Shown: one piece after another, positions 54,598-63,964 of the stretch
Position numbering within the stretch: the first letter of the stretch is position 1
How the letters are laid out: every line of letters begins with the position of its first letter
Source of the DNA: Deltaproteobacteria bacterium
GTDB taxonomy: Bacteria; Myxococcota_A; Polyangia; JAAYKL01
NCBI GenBank assembly: GCA_016936575.1
Contig: JAFGXQ010000172.1
Span: forward strand, 36,078-100,077
Direction: 5' to 3'
DNA: 64,000 bases
The notes under the pieces: model-generated
Database searches by the model: none
What the model was told of the DNA's origin: nothing
The model's input: only the letters and a program-made list of their open reading frames with translations
Program-made: the position numbers and the translations under genes

Positions 54598-55532
54598 AAC
54601 GAATCACCACCATCTTCATTCTCGCTTTTCTTTGCGGCTTTTTCGTTGCCGGACGGGCACATGCGTGGATTCACGTAGCACGGGACGGCGAAACACTGGA
54701 GCAGCTGGCAAACTTTTATTACGGCGACCCGAGTAAATCGATTATCATCCGCGCCGCCAACGGATTCATGCACCCTGATGACGGTTCAGTTCTCCAGGGT
54801 GAACGGATTGAGATACCTGGAATTACTTATCACACGGTCACTGATTCCGAAGACTGGTACGCACTGGCCAATCGTTATCTCGGCTCCTCCAGTCGGGCAT
54901 CTTTTCTGGCCGAACTGAATAACCGCAAAGTGGAAACATCGGTGGCGGCCGGACAAATTATCCGAATTCCCTACCAATTGCTGTATATTTTTGCCCCGGA
55001 TGAAACCATTAAAAGCGTCACAAAAATGTTCATGGGTGACAAGTGGAAGCCCGAATGGCTTCAGGCGTACAACTTGAAAAAAAAGAAAAAGTACGGACGC
55101 GGCGACGCATTGCTGATTCCCCTGATAAATGTGGACTACACCGCAGCAGCCAAAAAAGAGATTGAAGCCAAACAGACCAAAAAAGTTTCTGTCGATGACA
55201 AAAAAGCTCAGCTCCAAGCGGTGTCCCAAATCGCGGAGCTGCGAAAAATGTACTCAAAAGGGAAATACCTGCAGATTGTTGTAACCGGTCAGAAACTGCT
55301 TGCAAATCCGCGGCTGACCAATCCACAGAAAATCGGCGTGTATCAGTATTTGGCCTTTGCATATGTGGCGTTCGATGAAATCTCGCTGGCCACCCAGACC
55401 TTTAAAAGTGCCTTGGAGCTGCAACCATCTATGGAACTGTCACCGATCACCGTATCCCCTAAGATTCTTCGCGTATTTCAAAAGGTTCAAAAAGAACTGC
55501 TGGAGCCCACCGGCGATGCGTCGTCGAAATAA
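54594..55532 (+). CDS. periplasmic LysM and TPR-like protein, kinase-coupled
   Basis: 312 residues. The signal ends in GRAHA. LysM-like units follow, with DGETLEQLANFYYGDPSKSIII and VTDSEDWYALANRYLGSSSRASFLAEL, and a third near TYFAPDETIKSVTKMF. Residues ~185-300 are helical, with TPR-like pairs (EIAELRKMYSKGKYLQIVVTGQKLLANP, AYVAFDEISLATQTFKSALELQPS). LysM binds peptidoglycan. Overlap with the kinase by four bases suggests it presents wall signals to it, an inference from coupling. Confidence 0.87.
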   Translation: MKRITTIFILAFLCGFFVAGRAHAWIHVARDGETLEQLANFYYGDPSKSIIIRAANGFMHPDDGSVLQGERIEIPGITYHTVTDSEDWYALANRYLGSSSRASFLAELNNRKVETSVAAGQIIRIPYQLLYIFAPDETIKSVTKMFMGDKWKPEWLQAYNLKKKKKYGRGDALLIPLINVDYTAAAKKEIEAKQTKKVSVDDKKAQLQAVSQIAELRKMYSKGKYLQIVVTGQKLLANPRLTNPQKIGVYQYLAFAYVAFDEISLATQTFKSALELQPSMELSPITVSPKILRVFQKVQKELLEPTGDASSK

Positions 55533-55635
55533 ACCCATTTTGGGCAGAAAATTTCTCTTCTGTGCGTTGATTGGATAAAACAAGGAGAAGCGAATAAACC
55601 GCTTTCAACCGGATAGAACGCTGGAGTAGGTAAAC

Positions 55636-56346
55636 ATGAAGAATATCCAAACGTTAATTATATTGATTTCTTTTATCATCTCTGCATTCGCATTTTCGGC
55701 ATGCGATTCAGAAGAAGGCGGCACCCACGATTTGGTGGTTCACTGGAACATCGCCGGGCTGAACGTATGCAAGGCGTTTCTTCCGGAAGGCCAATATGCC
55801 CAGGATGAACTCGTTTTCACCACCGTCGAAGTGAATATATATGAAGACGAAACCGAGGAAACCGCGATTCAGGCGCCCATCACCGCCAATTGCGGTGCCG
55901 GACAAACCCGCATTACGCGGCTTGATCGCGGCTCGTATTTTGTCACCGTTGATGCCTTCACCGATTATGACGGTTCAGAACTGGCATTTTTCCGCGGCGA
56001 ATCAGAAGTATCGGTACCCGCCCCGGGTAATGTGGTAGACATTCCGCTGATGGTCGGAGATGGCAAAATTGAAGTTACCTGGCAATTTGCCGGCGGAATG
56101 ACCTGCGGTCTGGATCACGCGGGCGAGATCGCTGACATCGTGGTATCTTTGGACGGCGTTGACTATGAAGCCGCCTGCGGAGACGGTCGAATTGTGATTG
56201 AAGATGTATTCCCCGATAGCGAGTACCGCATCACCGCGGTTGCGCTGAATAAAGACGGAGACGTGGTGTACGATGCTATCCATGACGGGAATCCGTTTGA
56301 GGTGCTTCCCGGCCAAGTCTATCCCGCAACAGTGGTATTTCAATGA
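55636..56346 (+). CDS. lipoprotein with Ig-like repeats
   Basis: 236 residues. Signal ends in AFSAC. Beta-rich, with two blocks of similar layout (VEVNIYEDETEE...RITRLDRGSYFVTVDAFT and IVVSLDGVDYEAACGDGRIVIEDVFPDSEYRITAVAL), each ending in a 'sYxvtvdA' strand, so probably two Ig-like domains. No known function. The stop overlaps the purN start by ATGA, which couples it to a housekeeping gene of unrelated work. Confidence 0.75.
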   Translation: MKNIQTLIILISFIISAFAFSACDSEEGGTHDLVVHWNIAGLNVCKAFLPEGQYAQDELVFTTVEVNIYEDETEETAIQAPITANCGAGQTRITRLDRGSYFVTVDAFTDYDGSELAFFRGESEVSVPAPGNVVDIPLMVGDGKIEVTWQFAGGMTCGLDHAGEIADIVVSLDGVDYEAACGDGRIVIEDVFPDSEYRITAVALNKDGDVVYDAIHDGNPFEVLPGQVYPATVVFQ

Positions 56347-56996
56347 CCGCTTCCCGTCCGTTTCATATCACTGTTCTGCTTTCCGGTTCCGGCACCACCA
56401 TGGTCAATCTGCAACAACATATCGAAGGCGGAAAAATTCCGGGAAAAATCGTACAGGTGGTATCCAGCCGAAAAAATGTACTGGGGGTTGAACGGGCGCG
56501 CGAGTATGGAATTCCGGTTTCGATACTGGGAAGAAAAAAATTCACCCGGAACAAACAGTTCGATGCCGATGCGTACGCTGAAGCGCTTGTCGAGTTGGTA
56601 TCCCCGTACGAACCGAACCTGGTTGTGATGGCGGGATTCATGACCCAGCTCGCAGATCCGTTCCTGAAAAAATTTCAAACCATCAACGTTCACCCTGCCC
56701 TCCTTCCTTCATTTGGCGGCAAAGGATTCTACGGTCACCATGTACATGAAGCAGTACTGGCGGCAGGTGTAAAAATTTCAGGAGCCACGGTTCATTTTGC
56801 CGATGGCCGGTACGACAGAGGGCCGATCATCTGTCAGGAAGCCGTTCCGGTGGAAGAATCCGATACGCCCGACACACTTGCCGCTAGAGTGCAGGCTGCA
56901 GAGCGCCGCATCTATCCGAAGGCTGTTTCTTTGATTGCAGAAGGCAGGGTGGCTATCCAGGGGCAACGAACTGTCATTTCCGACAGGGAGGCATAA
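56343..56996 (+). CDS. purN: phosphoribosylglycinamide formyltransferase
   Basis: 217 residues. It formylates GAR with 10-formyl-THF in purine synthesis. Seen: VLLSGSGTTMVNL, LVVMAGFMTQLADPFLKKF, INVHPALLPSFGGKGFYG and VHFADGRYDRGPIICQ (conserved catalytic Asp after His-Pro). Length is standard. No other pur genes are near. It overlaps the lipoprotein upstream by four bases and is one base before the next gene's start. Confidence 0.95.
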   Translation: MTASRPFHITVLLSGSGTTMVNLQQHIEGGKIPGKIVQVVSSRKNVLGVERAREYGIPVSILGRKKFTRNKQFDADAYAEALVELVSPYEPNLVVMAGFMTQLADPFLKKFQTINVHPALLPSFGGKGFYGHHVHEAVLAAGVKISGATVHFADGRYDRGPIICQEAVPVEESDTPDTLAARVQAAERRIYPKAVSLIAEGRVAIQGQRTVISDREA

Positions 56997-56997
56997 C

Positions 56998-57495
56998 ATG
57001 ACATTTCGCATGGTACCTCTGCTTATCTTTGTTTTCGCACTGCCCATATTCGCCGGGTGCGATCAACATCCGTCGATGACGCCGGCGGAAACCGCGTTGC
57101 ACCTGTTATCCATGCATGGATTGCTCGGCAAAACCCCGGGAGAGCGCAGCAAGGCGGCCAAAGAAACCCTGGCATCCGAAGCCGAATTGAACGATATGTT
57201 TGTCGACTTAAATAAATACGACAAATTCACCAGGGAGCTGTTTACCGGTATCGTGATCGGAGCCATCGCGCGTCACCAGTCAAAACTACTCGAAAGTAAA
57301 AAGAAGAAGACTGCCATCGTCACTGCCGGACAGGCCGCGATTTACTTTGTTCTCGTTGACAATACCTGGAAAATCAGTCTGGAAAAAACCATTCCCGACG
57401 AACTGAAAGCGAAGGCGAAAATCGAAAAAGCGCGCTATGAGGCGGCCAAAGCGGCCGGCGAAGCGGCTGTTGCCACCGGACAATCCGGCGTTTGA
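56998..57495 (+). CDS. small lipoprotein downstream of purN
   Basis: 165 residues from ATG 56998, two bases after the purN stop; the track start at 56935 lies within purN. GGGAGG is 7 bases upstream. Signal ends in IFAGC. The mature part is helical (ETALHLLSMHGLLGK...) and ends in a charged/Ala helix (KAKAKIEKARYEAAKAAGEAAVATG) that may be coiled. Unrecognised. Confidence 0.75.
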   Translation: MTFRMVPLLIFVFALPIFAGCDQHPSMTPAETALHLLSMHGLLGKTPGERSKAAKETLASEAELNDMFVDLNKYDKFTRELFTGIVIGAIARHQSKLLESKKKKTAIVTAGQAAIYFVLVDNTWKISLEKTIPDELKAKAKIEKARYEAAKAAGEAAVATGQSGV

Positions 57496-57590
57496 ATCCC
57501 TTTTTCTCCATTCATTTTTTGATTGCCGTTAATTCAAAAGTACTTACAATCCACGCTTTGTGAATTTGGTAACGAAATGGTTGAATTCTG

Positions 57591-58769
57591 ATGCCCGATG
57601 ACAAACAGACCGCCCCTGTAAAAGGCGCCTTCCTTGTATTCAGTGCAATTGCCGTTCTATTGCTGGTCGGAATCGGGCTGGCCGCTGAACTGACCCGGAT
57701 ACACGCGAATACCCACCAGAATCCGGAGTTTGAATCCATGTGCGCCATCAGCGATGGGCTGAACTGCGAAACGGTGGCGTTGTCACCGTATTCTATTTTT
57801 CTGAATCTCCCGGTCAGCGTGTGGGGGCTGTTCGGATACCTCACCATCTTTGCTGTGGCGGTGGCTTCCTTGTGGAAGAAAGCCGCTTCGCCATTGTACG
57901 GAGCCATGTTCGGACTCTGCACGGTGGCGTTTCTGTCATCGGCTACACTGGCATTTATCTCATTTACGAAGATTGACTCTTTGTGCCTGTTCTGCATGGG
58001 TACGTATACTGTGAATACCTTGCTGATGACGCTTGTCACTGTTGCGCTGGTGCGCGGCCAAAGAAACCCGATTCGATCCATCGTCGATGACATTACCACA
58101 CTCGTTCGAAAACCGTTGTTGCTCGGGATGCTCTTCATAATCGGCACTGCGCCGATTGGCGTAGGATACGCACTAATCACGCCCTACTGGCAAACGGCCG
58201 GATTCAACGAAATTCCGACCCTGCCCACCGGTGTGGATACGGATGGATATCACTGGGTGGGCGCCCAAACGCCCAAAGTGACCATTATTGAATACAGCGA
58301 CTACGAATGCCCCTACTGCCGAACCGCACATCGACAGCTTCGCGAACTGATCAGTCATTACGCAAAGGATGTGCGACTGGTTCATCGTCACTTTCCGCTC
58401 GACCAGAAATGCAACCCGCGCGTTCGTCAAAAATTTCATCAGTTCGCCTGCCATTTTGCCAGCGCCGCCGAATGCGCCGCCAAACAGGACAAATTCTGGG
58501 AAATGAATGATGCGATCATTTCCAGCCAGGATCACCAGAAGCCCCAAACCATTGATGTAGAAAAATTCGCCATCCAATTGGGAATTGATCGCAGCGAATT
58601 TGATAACTGCATGAAGGAAGAAACGGTTCAAAAAGATATTCTGCGGAACATCAATGCGGGCATTAATGACTACGTTTCGGCAACCCCCACATTCATGGTA
58701 AACGGTCAGAAATTCAAAGGACGTATTACCGAAGAACAGCTGCAGCGGTTGTTGCGAGTGTCGGAGTAG
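57591..58769 (+). CDS. VKOR-DsbA fusion, oxidative disulfide protein
   Basis: 392 residues. Residues ~12-155 are a VKOR domain with membrane helices, loop Cys pair C51/C59 and the CLFC active site (132-135); SVWG is the usual Ser-Trp. A further helix near 178-198 leads to a periplasmic DsbA/thioredoxin-like domain with CPYC (240-243) and the cis-Pro loop ATPTFMVNG. The fusion oxidises cysteines in exported proteins and passes electrons to quinone, doing the jobs of DsbA and DsbB. Useful for the many Cys-rich lipoproteins here. Loose link to upstream gene. Confidence 0.95.
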   Translation: MPDDKQTAPVKGAFLVFSAIAVLLLVGIGLAAELTRIHANTHQNPEFESMCAISDGLNCETVALSPYSIFLNLPVSVWGLFGYLTIFAVAVASLWKKAASPLYGAMFGLCTVAFLSSATLAFISFTKIDSLCLFCMGTYTVNTLLMTLVTVALVRGQRNPIRSIVDDITTLVRKPLLLGMLFIIGTAPIGVGYALITPYWQTAGFNEIPTLPTGVDTDGYHWVGAQTPKVTIIEYSDYECPYCRTAHRQLRELISHYAKDVRLVHRHFPLDQKCNPRVRQKFHQFACHFASAAECAAKQDKFWEMNDAIISSQDHQKPQTIDVEKFAIQLGIDRSEFDNCMKEETVQKDILRNINAGINDYVSATPTFMVNGQKFKGRITEEQLQRLLRVSE

Positions 58770-58816
58770 TTCGGTCCGTACTTACCGATTCGATCGACTG
58801 GCGCAGCACATCAACA

Positions 58817-59263
58817 TCATCGCCCCGGAATTACACGCTCCAACCAGACATCGGCGATGAGCATGCTGTATGGCCCGATTTTTTTACCATTACCGCTTTT
58901 CCCCCATGCCAACTCCCACGGAATAAAAAACCGATATCGCGCGCCCTCCCGCATGAGCATCAATCCCTCCTGTAGTCCTTCCATTGTCTCGGACACGCCG
59001 AAAGTATCCTGCTCCCGCTCCAAAAAAGTATCGCGCACCACCGTACCATCCACCAGTTTAATTCGCTGATCCACCACCACAGTATCCTCCAATCGTGGAC
59101 ATCCACCTTCCGAAGATTCCGCAACCGGAACATATTGAAGACCGCTTGGCAACGTAATCACTCCGGCTTTCTGTCTGTTTCGGTACCAAAAATCTTCGCT
59201 CATTTTTCGATTTTGTCCCTGCGAACCCCGCTGCCCCTTGGTTTTCTTTTCTTTTTTCTTCAT
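58817..59263 (-). CDS. FKBP-type peptidyl-prolyl isomerase
   Basis: 148 residues. The FKBP domain starts at SGLQYVPVAES and holds GTVVRDTF, ETMEGLQEGLMLMREGARYRFFIPWELAWG and a final MLIADVWLERV. A Lys-rich head (KKKEKKTKGQRGSQGQNRK) precedes it, with no signal peptide, so a cytoplasmic location is likely. Some aromatic pocket residues look altered; activity is uncertain. GGGAG lies before the ATG. It converges on VKOR-DsbA. Confidence 0.85.
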   Translation of the reverse strand: MKKKEKKTKGQRGSQGQNRKMSEDFWYRNRQKAGVITLPSGLQYVPVAESSEGGCPRLEDTVVVDQRIKLVDGTVVRDTFLEREQDTFGVSETMEGLQEGLMLMREGARYRFFIPWELAWGKSGNGKKIGPYSMLIADVWLERVIPGR

Positions 59264-59441
59264 AATTCACTCCCGAAAACTGCTCTATCGAACTCTCCCT
59301 AAAATTACAACTGCCTAAATATACAGAGCTTTTTTGCGATTCGCATTTTTTTTAGATCCCCCTCTCCCCCGAGGCGTCACAACCCATAACAACACCACAC
59401 ACCAACGTGTATCCGTGTGGTACACCTTAAAAGGAGTCGCC

Positions 59442-60347
59442 ATGAAACCGTTTCAATACATATCAACCATTCTTGCCGCATGTATTTTCACATTGATAGC
59501 TGTTCACGCCGAAGCCGGCACCAATGACTCTTCCGCGAACGGCCGATACAGCTTTCAAATAGAAACCACCTACGGCAGTTCACTGCCCACCCACTACTGG
59601 AACGGCTATACATACGTGGAAGGACGCGAGGGTCAGGGATACAACATTCGCGTTTTCAACCACAGCGGCAAACGTATTGAAGCGGTGGTCACCGTAGACG
59701 GACGCGATGCCATCAGCGGCGAACTGGGGAACTACCTGAATAACCGCGGTTATGTCATTGAGCCATACGGCTCGGTCCTTATCAAAGGGTTTCGCACGTC
59801 ATGGAACAACGTGGCCGGATTCTATTTCACCGACATTGAAGATTCGTATTCCGCACGCATGGGCAGCGGGCAGCATGTGGGGGTCATCGGCGTCGCGGTG
59901 TTTGAAGAAAAAGAACGAAACCGTCCGCGCCCCAAACCCATTCAAATCGCACCTCGCAAAAAACGACTGGGAACCGGGTACGGCAGCCGGGGACACCAGC
60001 ACGCAGAAGAAGCGGAGTCATCCGCAGACGCTGCGGCCCCCAGCAGCTCACGGGAAGGCGCGCGACGCTCCCGAGGAACGCGCACGCACGCGCCTAGCCA
60101 GAGCATCGGTACCGGGTACGGTACACGAGAATACTCACCGGCCACACAGACTGAATTTGAGCGCAAGAGTCGACGCCCCCACGCCCGACTGGCTATCTAC
60201 TACGACGACAAAGAATCTCTCATCGAACGAGGCATTATTCCGCGCCCCAAACCACCGGTAAAAAAACGCCGCACGCCAAATCCGTTCCCCGAAAACAACG
60301 ACCCGGGATTCGCGCCTCCGCCGCCGCCACGACATTATTGGGAGTAA
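59442..60347 (+). CDS. secreted basic Pro-rich protein
   Basis: 301 residues. Signal peptide (ILAACIFTLIAVHAEA). Residues ~45-150 are a strand-rich domain (YNIRVFNHSGKRIEAVVTVDGRDAISGELG, RGYVIEPYGSVLIKGFRTSWNNVAGFYFTD) found, as I recall, in many secreted proteins of unknown function. The second half is Arg/Lys/Ser/Pro rich with a GTGYG repeat (LGTGYGSRG, IGTGYGTRE) and a final PPPPPRHYWE. The ATG at 59442 follows AAGGAG, while the track start (59334) has neither. Probably an envelope structural or adhesive protein. Confidence 0.75.
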   Translation: MKPFQYISTILAACIFTLIAVHAEAGTNDSSANGRYSFQIETTYGSSLPTHYWNGYTYVEGREGQGYNIRVFNHSGKRIEAVVTVDGRDAISGELGNYLNNRGYVIEPYGSVLIKGFRTSWNNVAGFYFTDIEDSYSARMGSGQHVGVIGVAVFEEKERNRPRPKPIQIAPRKKRLGTGYGSRGHQHAEEAESSADAAAPSSSREGARRSRGTRTHAPSQSIGTGYGTREYSPATQTEFERKSRRPHARLAIYYDDKESLIERGIIPRPKPPVKKRRTPNPFPENNDPGFAPPPPPRHYWE

Positions 60348-60423
60348 CCCCCCGCTTCGTCAGGCTTCGGTTCAACCCCGTCTCTACTTCGCGTTCACTA
60401 TCAGAAAATATTCGATGATGATT

Positions 60424-62283
60424 CTAGAACAAATCGAGGGCAGTGGTGTACAGGGTTTTGAATTCCGCGCGATCGGGGTCGAGCCAGTCGTCGGTGACGA
60501 TTGCGGTGATGTCATCGAGATACGCTTCATCAGCGAACGGGCTTTCCTTCAATATCTCGGCAAACGCAGCCACTGCCGCCGCCCACTGCATGTCTTCATC
60601 GGCATCATCCAACCGTGTCAGCATCGCAGCGGCGGGCAATGATGTACGCACCTCAGTGGCCGGGTCTTCGGTAGCCGCATGCAGCTCTTTATAACGAACC
60701 TTCACCAGCACCAAATCCTCTGCCGCTACTTCCGGAACCAAATCGCTTTCCTCTCCCGTCGACACCTCCGGCGCGCCGTCCGGCATCGGAATCTCGCCGC
60801 CCTCCATTACCAGCTCATACAATGCCGTTACCTGATGACCGGAGCCGATTTCACCGCCGTCAACAATATCGTTCGTAAAATCGGTATCTGCCACCGCCCG
60901 ATTTTCATATCCCAGCAGACGGTACGCCAATACATGTTCAGCATTGAACTCAACCTGCAGCTTCACGTCTTTGGCGACAAACAGAATCGACGACAGCATT
61001 TCGGTTTCCACGTAATCGTCTGCATCCGCTTCGCTGCTGATCACCGCGTACGTGCCGTTACCCGCATTGGAAACCATTTCCATCATGGCGTCATTCAGGT
61101 TTCCGGTTCCAAAACCAAGAACCGTCAACGTTACGCCGGTTTCTCGCTTTTCCTGGATGATATCCAACAGCTCGGCATTCGAGGATGGCCCCACATTAAA
61201 ATCGCCGTCCGTGCATAAAATCACATGATTCAGACCATCTTCAATAAACGCCGCTTCCGCCTGCTGATATGCCAAGTCCAGACCTGCCGCCCCTGCCGTG
61301 CTTCCACCGGCGGTGAAACTGTTGATCACCTCGACGATTTCATCAGAATTTGACACCGGCGTCGGTTCCATCGCCACATTTGTACCGGACGCATACGTAA
61401 CAATCGAGATAGTATCCTCCGGATCAAGCATAGATACCGTACTCGACAATAAATGTTGTACCAGCGGCAGTTTCAAATCGCTCGACATAGAACCGGATAC
61501 ATCGATGAGAAATACCAAATTGGTGCGCGGCTTTTCCCGAACCGCCGCCTGAATGCCTACCCGAAGCATTCGCGTCTCTGCATTGAAGATGCCCGGCGCG
61601 GCAGCCAGCGAAATCGAAAACGGATCGGCGGCCTCTTCTGCAGGAATCGGATAGTCGTACTCAAAATAATTGATATATTCCTCCAGCCGCACACTGTCCG
61701 GCGCGGGCAACAGACCATTCTGGATATCGCGTTTGAAAATATCATAGCTGGCGGTATCCACGTCGGCGGCAAATGTTGAGAACGGATCACTTTCTGTATA
61801 CACAAACGGATTGGTGCCCACCGGTTCGAAATTGTCATCGGGATTGGTATTGGAGCCATCGTCAATATCGTCAATTATATCGGCATCTGCATCAATATCC
61901 GAATCCGCGTCTGAGTCGCTGTCCGCATCTGAATCTGCGTCCGCATCTGAATCCGTGTCCGCATCTGAATCTGTGTCCGCATCTGAATCTGTGTCCGCAT
62001 CTGCGTCGCTGTCCGAATCCGCGTCACTGTCGGTATCCGTATCCGCATCTGCATCGCTATCGGCATCTGCATCCGCATCTGCATCCGCATCACTATCGCT
62101 ATCTGAATCACCATCCATGTCACCATCGGCGTCGCCATCACTGTCGGAATCGCTGTCGCCGTCTGCATCTCCATCTGTCTGCGCGGGTTCCGATGCGGTA
62201 TCTTTGTTGTCCTCTCCCGACGCACATCCGCACATCACGATGATAAACAACCCCATCATTACTCTCATTAAACTTGCCATCAT
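60424..62283 (-). CDS. YfbK-type VWA lipoprotein with long Asp-repeat tract
   Basis: About 619 residues. Signal ends in IVMCGC. A ~106-residue run of alternating Asp with Ser/Ala/Gly/Thr follows. Then comes the VWF_A-N domain ([33 protein letters not shown]), a VWA domain with intact MIDAS ([10 protein letters not shown]) and a C-terminal DUF3520-like part ([18 protein letters not shown]...). YfbK-type proteins are widespread; function is unclear. Start at 62283 follows GAGGGG; 62280 is possible. The track start (62361) reads into upstream DNA. Confidence 0.92.
   Translation of the reverse strand: MMASLMRVMMGLFIIVMCGCASGEDNKDTASEPAQTDGDADGDSDSDSDGDADGDMDGDSDSDSDADADADADADSDADADTDTDSDADSDSDADADTDSDADTDSDADTDSDADADSDADSDSDADSDIDADADIIDDIDDGSNTNPDDNFEPVGTNPFVYTESDPFSTFAADVDTASYDIFKRDIQNGLLPAPDSVRLEEYINYFEYDYPIPAEEAADPFSISLAAAPGIFNAETRMLRVGIQAAVREKPRTNLVFLIDVSGSMSSDLKLPLVQHLLSSTVSMLDPEDTISIVTYASGTNVAMEPTPVSNSDEIVEVINSFTAGGSTAGAAGLDLAYQQAEAAFIEDGLNHVILCTDGDFNVGPSSNAELLDIIQEKRETGVTLTVLGFGTGNLNDAMMEMVSNAGNGTYAVISSEADADDYVETEMLSSILFVAKDVKLQVEFNAEHVLAYRLLGYENRAVADTDFTNDIVDGGEIGSGHQVTALYELVMEGGEIPMPDGAPEVSTGEESDLVPEVAAEDLVLVKVRYKELHAATEDPATEVRTSLPAAAMLTRLDDADEDMQWAAAVAAFAEILKESPFADEAYLDDITAIVTDDWLDPDRAEFKTLYTTALDLF
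61858..62175 (-). repeat. Asp-Ala/Asp-Ser repeat tract (coding)
   Basis: 318 bases of degenerate six-base units (plus strand: gcatct, gaatct, gcgtct, gtccgc variants) encode the linker of the YfbK-type lipoprotein. Prone to length change by slippage. The long plus-strand track ORFs over this part are its shadow. Confidence 0.85.
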
Positions 62284-62496
62284 TTGGGCCCCCTCTTTTG
62301 GTTTTTGAGTTGAATTGTCCAGCCCGAAGCAAAGCAAGGCATGTGCCAACCATTGACACATGGAAAAAACAATAATTACAGGGTATTACAAATCAATGTG
62401 TGCCAAAATGTGCCACATCCCATCCAGGGTACGCAACTCCGAACCATGTGGAACGCGAACTTCCTCGACGCCGGCACCAGATATATTGTTCAGGAG

Positions 62497-63195
62497 CTAC
62501 CGCTTGACTGCGACATCCCAGAGGGTATGACCGCCCTCGGTTCGAGATGCGGCAAACGAGAGAATGCGAAGCCCGAGCTGAACGATACGACCGTCGGGTT
62601 TCTGTAGAGAGATATGTTCATCATCGAGTTTAACAACCGAACAATCACCGAATTGACGATGTCTCACCACATCGCCCACCATCGGTTGCCCCGCAGGTTC
62701 CGACTCCCATAGATGGGCACTGGTCCCCTTCTTTTCAAGCGTCGATGACAAATCCATTGCCTTCGCCCATGCTTTATCTTTGACCGCCTTATCCGCAGTT
62801 TTCTTACCCAGATAGGTACCTGCCGAAATCGGCAGTGCATCCTCCACCGTCTGCAACGGAACCAGCGCCAACTCTAAAAAAGCCGACTGACCGGTGATCA
62901 GTTTACCCCCAACCACGGAGATGCCGTTGTCGGTATGTTTCGCCAGCAGTACCCGATAGTCGCTCATGGTAACGGTTCCGGCATGGCGCACCCTACCTCG
63001 CAGCGATAACAGATCAATCGGTCCATCCAGGTGAACCCGCTTTCCCGCACTGTCTTCGATTTCCGCCCAATTCAGATTTCCGAACCCGGTTATATCGCAA
63101 AAATCCAAATGACTCGAAAGAACCGCGTCATCAAGCGCTTTGGGAACATCAACCGGAGATTCAATGGTTTTGGCAAGAGTGGATGCTTGTGTCAT
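62497..63195 (-). CDS. PCC/DUF296-like protein with extra C-terminal module
   Basis: 232 residues. Residues ~25-125 resemble the PCC (plant and prokaryote conserved, DUF296) fold: LRGRVRHAGTVTMSDYRVLLAKH, ISVVGGKLITGQSAFLELAL. Residues ~165-230 are a small beta module (GDVVRHRQFGDCSVVKLDDEHISLQKPDGRIVQLGLRIL). PCC domains trimerise and some bind DNA; the function here is not known. Start ATG at 63195 without a strong ribosome site. About 210 bases separate it from the YfbK-type gene, holding the latter's promoter. Confidence 0.75.
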   Translation of the reverse strand: MTQASTLAKTIESPVDVPKALDDAVLSSHLDFCDITGFGNLNWAEIEDSAGKRVHLDGPIDLLSLRGRVRHAGTVTMSDYRVLLAKHTDNGISVVGGKLITGQSAFLELALVPLQTVEDALPISAGTYLGKKTADKAVKDKAWAKAMDLSSTLEKKGTSAHLWESEPAGQPMVGDVVRHRQFGDCSVVKLDDEHISLQKPDGRIVQLGLRILSFAASRTEGGHTLWDVAVKR

Positions 63196-63307
63196 ACCCT
63201 TTTATCTAGCGCCAATCAGAACCCTGCGCAACTAAGATTCACCTGTAAAAATGTCCCATTGAAAAAAACGCATCGAAAGAGGACATTGATGTCCGTGGAG
63301 CTGAAGT

Positions 63308-63898
63308 TTATCCGGCGTGTTTGGCAAGATAATCGGCCACACCTTCCGCAGTGGGAACCATGGCGTCCTCACCTTCATGCCAGTTTGCCGGGCACACCTC
63401 GCCGTGCTCTTCAGTGAATTGCAGCGCATCCACCATGCGCAATGCCTCATCGACGTTTCTTCCCAGCGGCAGGTCGTTAATTACGCTATGGCGCACAATT
63501 CCTTCTTTATCGATAAGAAACAGTCCGCGCAACGCAACACCGTCCTCGATGAGCACGCCGTAATCCGACGAAATCTTTTTACTCAAATCGGCCACCAGGG
63601 GGAACTGCACGTTTCCGATGCCGCCGTCCTCCACCTTCGTATTTTTCCACGCATAGTGCGAGAATTGAGAGTCCACGGATACGCCGATCACCTCAACACC
63701 CTTTTTCTTGAACGCATCAAGTTTCTTATCGAAAGCGATAATCTCTGAGGGGCACACGAAAGTAAAGTCCAGAGGATAGAAAAACAGAACGACATACTTC
63801 CCTTTGTAAGACGCCAGTTCAAGCTCTTTAATCTCGTTGTTTCCGTATACAGCGGTTGCGGTAAAATTGGGGGCTTCTTTAGTGACTAACGTACTCAT
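63308..63898 (-). CDS. typical 2-Cys peroxiredoxin (AhpC/TSA)
   Basis: 196 residues. It reduces hydrogen and organic peroxides. The peroxidatic Cys49 is in FTFVCPSE, the resolving Cys169 in GEVCPANW; Thr and Arg of the active site ([18 protein letters not shown]) are seen. The reductant partner (AhpF or thioredoxin) is not in the window. The start is ATG 63898 with GAAGGAGAAAGC upstream. A sigma-54-like motif lies ~50 bases before. Confidence 0.95.
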   Translation of the reverse strand: MSTLVTKEAPNFTATAVYGNNEIKELELASYKGKYVVLFFYPLDFTFVCPSEIIAFDKKLDAFKKKGVEVIGVSVDSQFSHYAWKNTKVEDGGIGNVQFPLVADLSKKISSDYGVLIEDGVALRGLFLIDKEGIVRHSVINDLPLGRNVDEALRMVDALQFTEEHGEVCPANWHEGEDAMVPTAEGVADYLAKHAG

Positions 63899-63948
63899 AT
63901 GCTTTCTCCTTCTGTGAAAATACAGTTAAAATGATTGCCCCGTCCTAG

Positions 63949-63964
63949 TGCTGAAACTGTGCCA
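63949..63964 (-). promoter_or_regulatory. candidate sigma-54-like promoter for the peroxiredoxin gene
   Basis: On the minus strand TGGCACAGTTTCAGCA matches TGGCAC-N5-TTGCA at 9 of 11 positions with exact spacing; the two mismatches are the TT at -15/-14. A start site near 63938 would give a 40-base leader. Confidence 0.35.

Noticed and set aside
61858-62175. Possible CRISPR or tandem repeat array
   Set aside because: Units are six-base, degenerate and codon-phased within a gene; there are no spacers.
61811-62308. Plus-strand Ser/Ala/Glu repeat ORFs over the Asp-repeat tract
   Set aside because: Shadow of the minus-strand lipoprotein's repeat tract.
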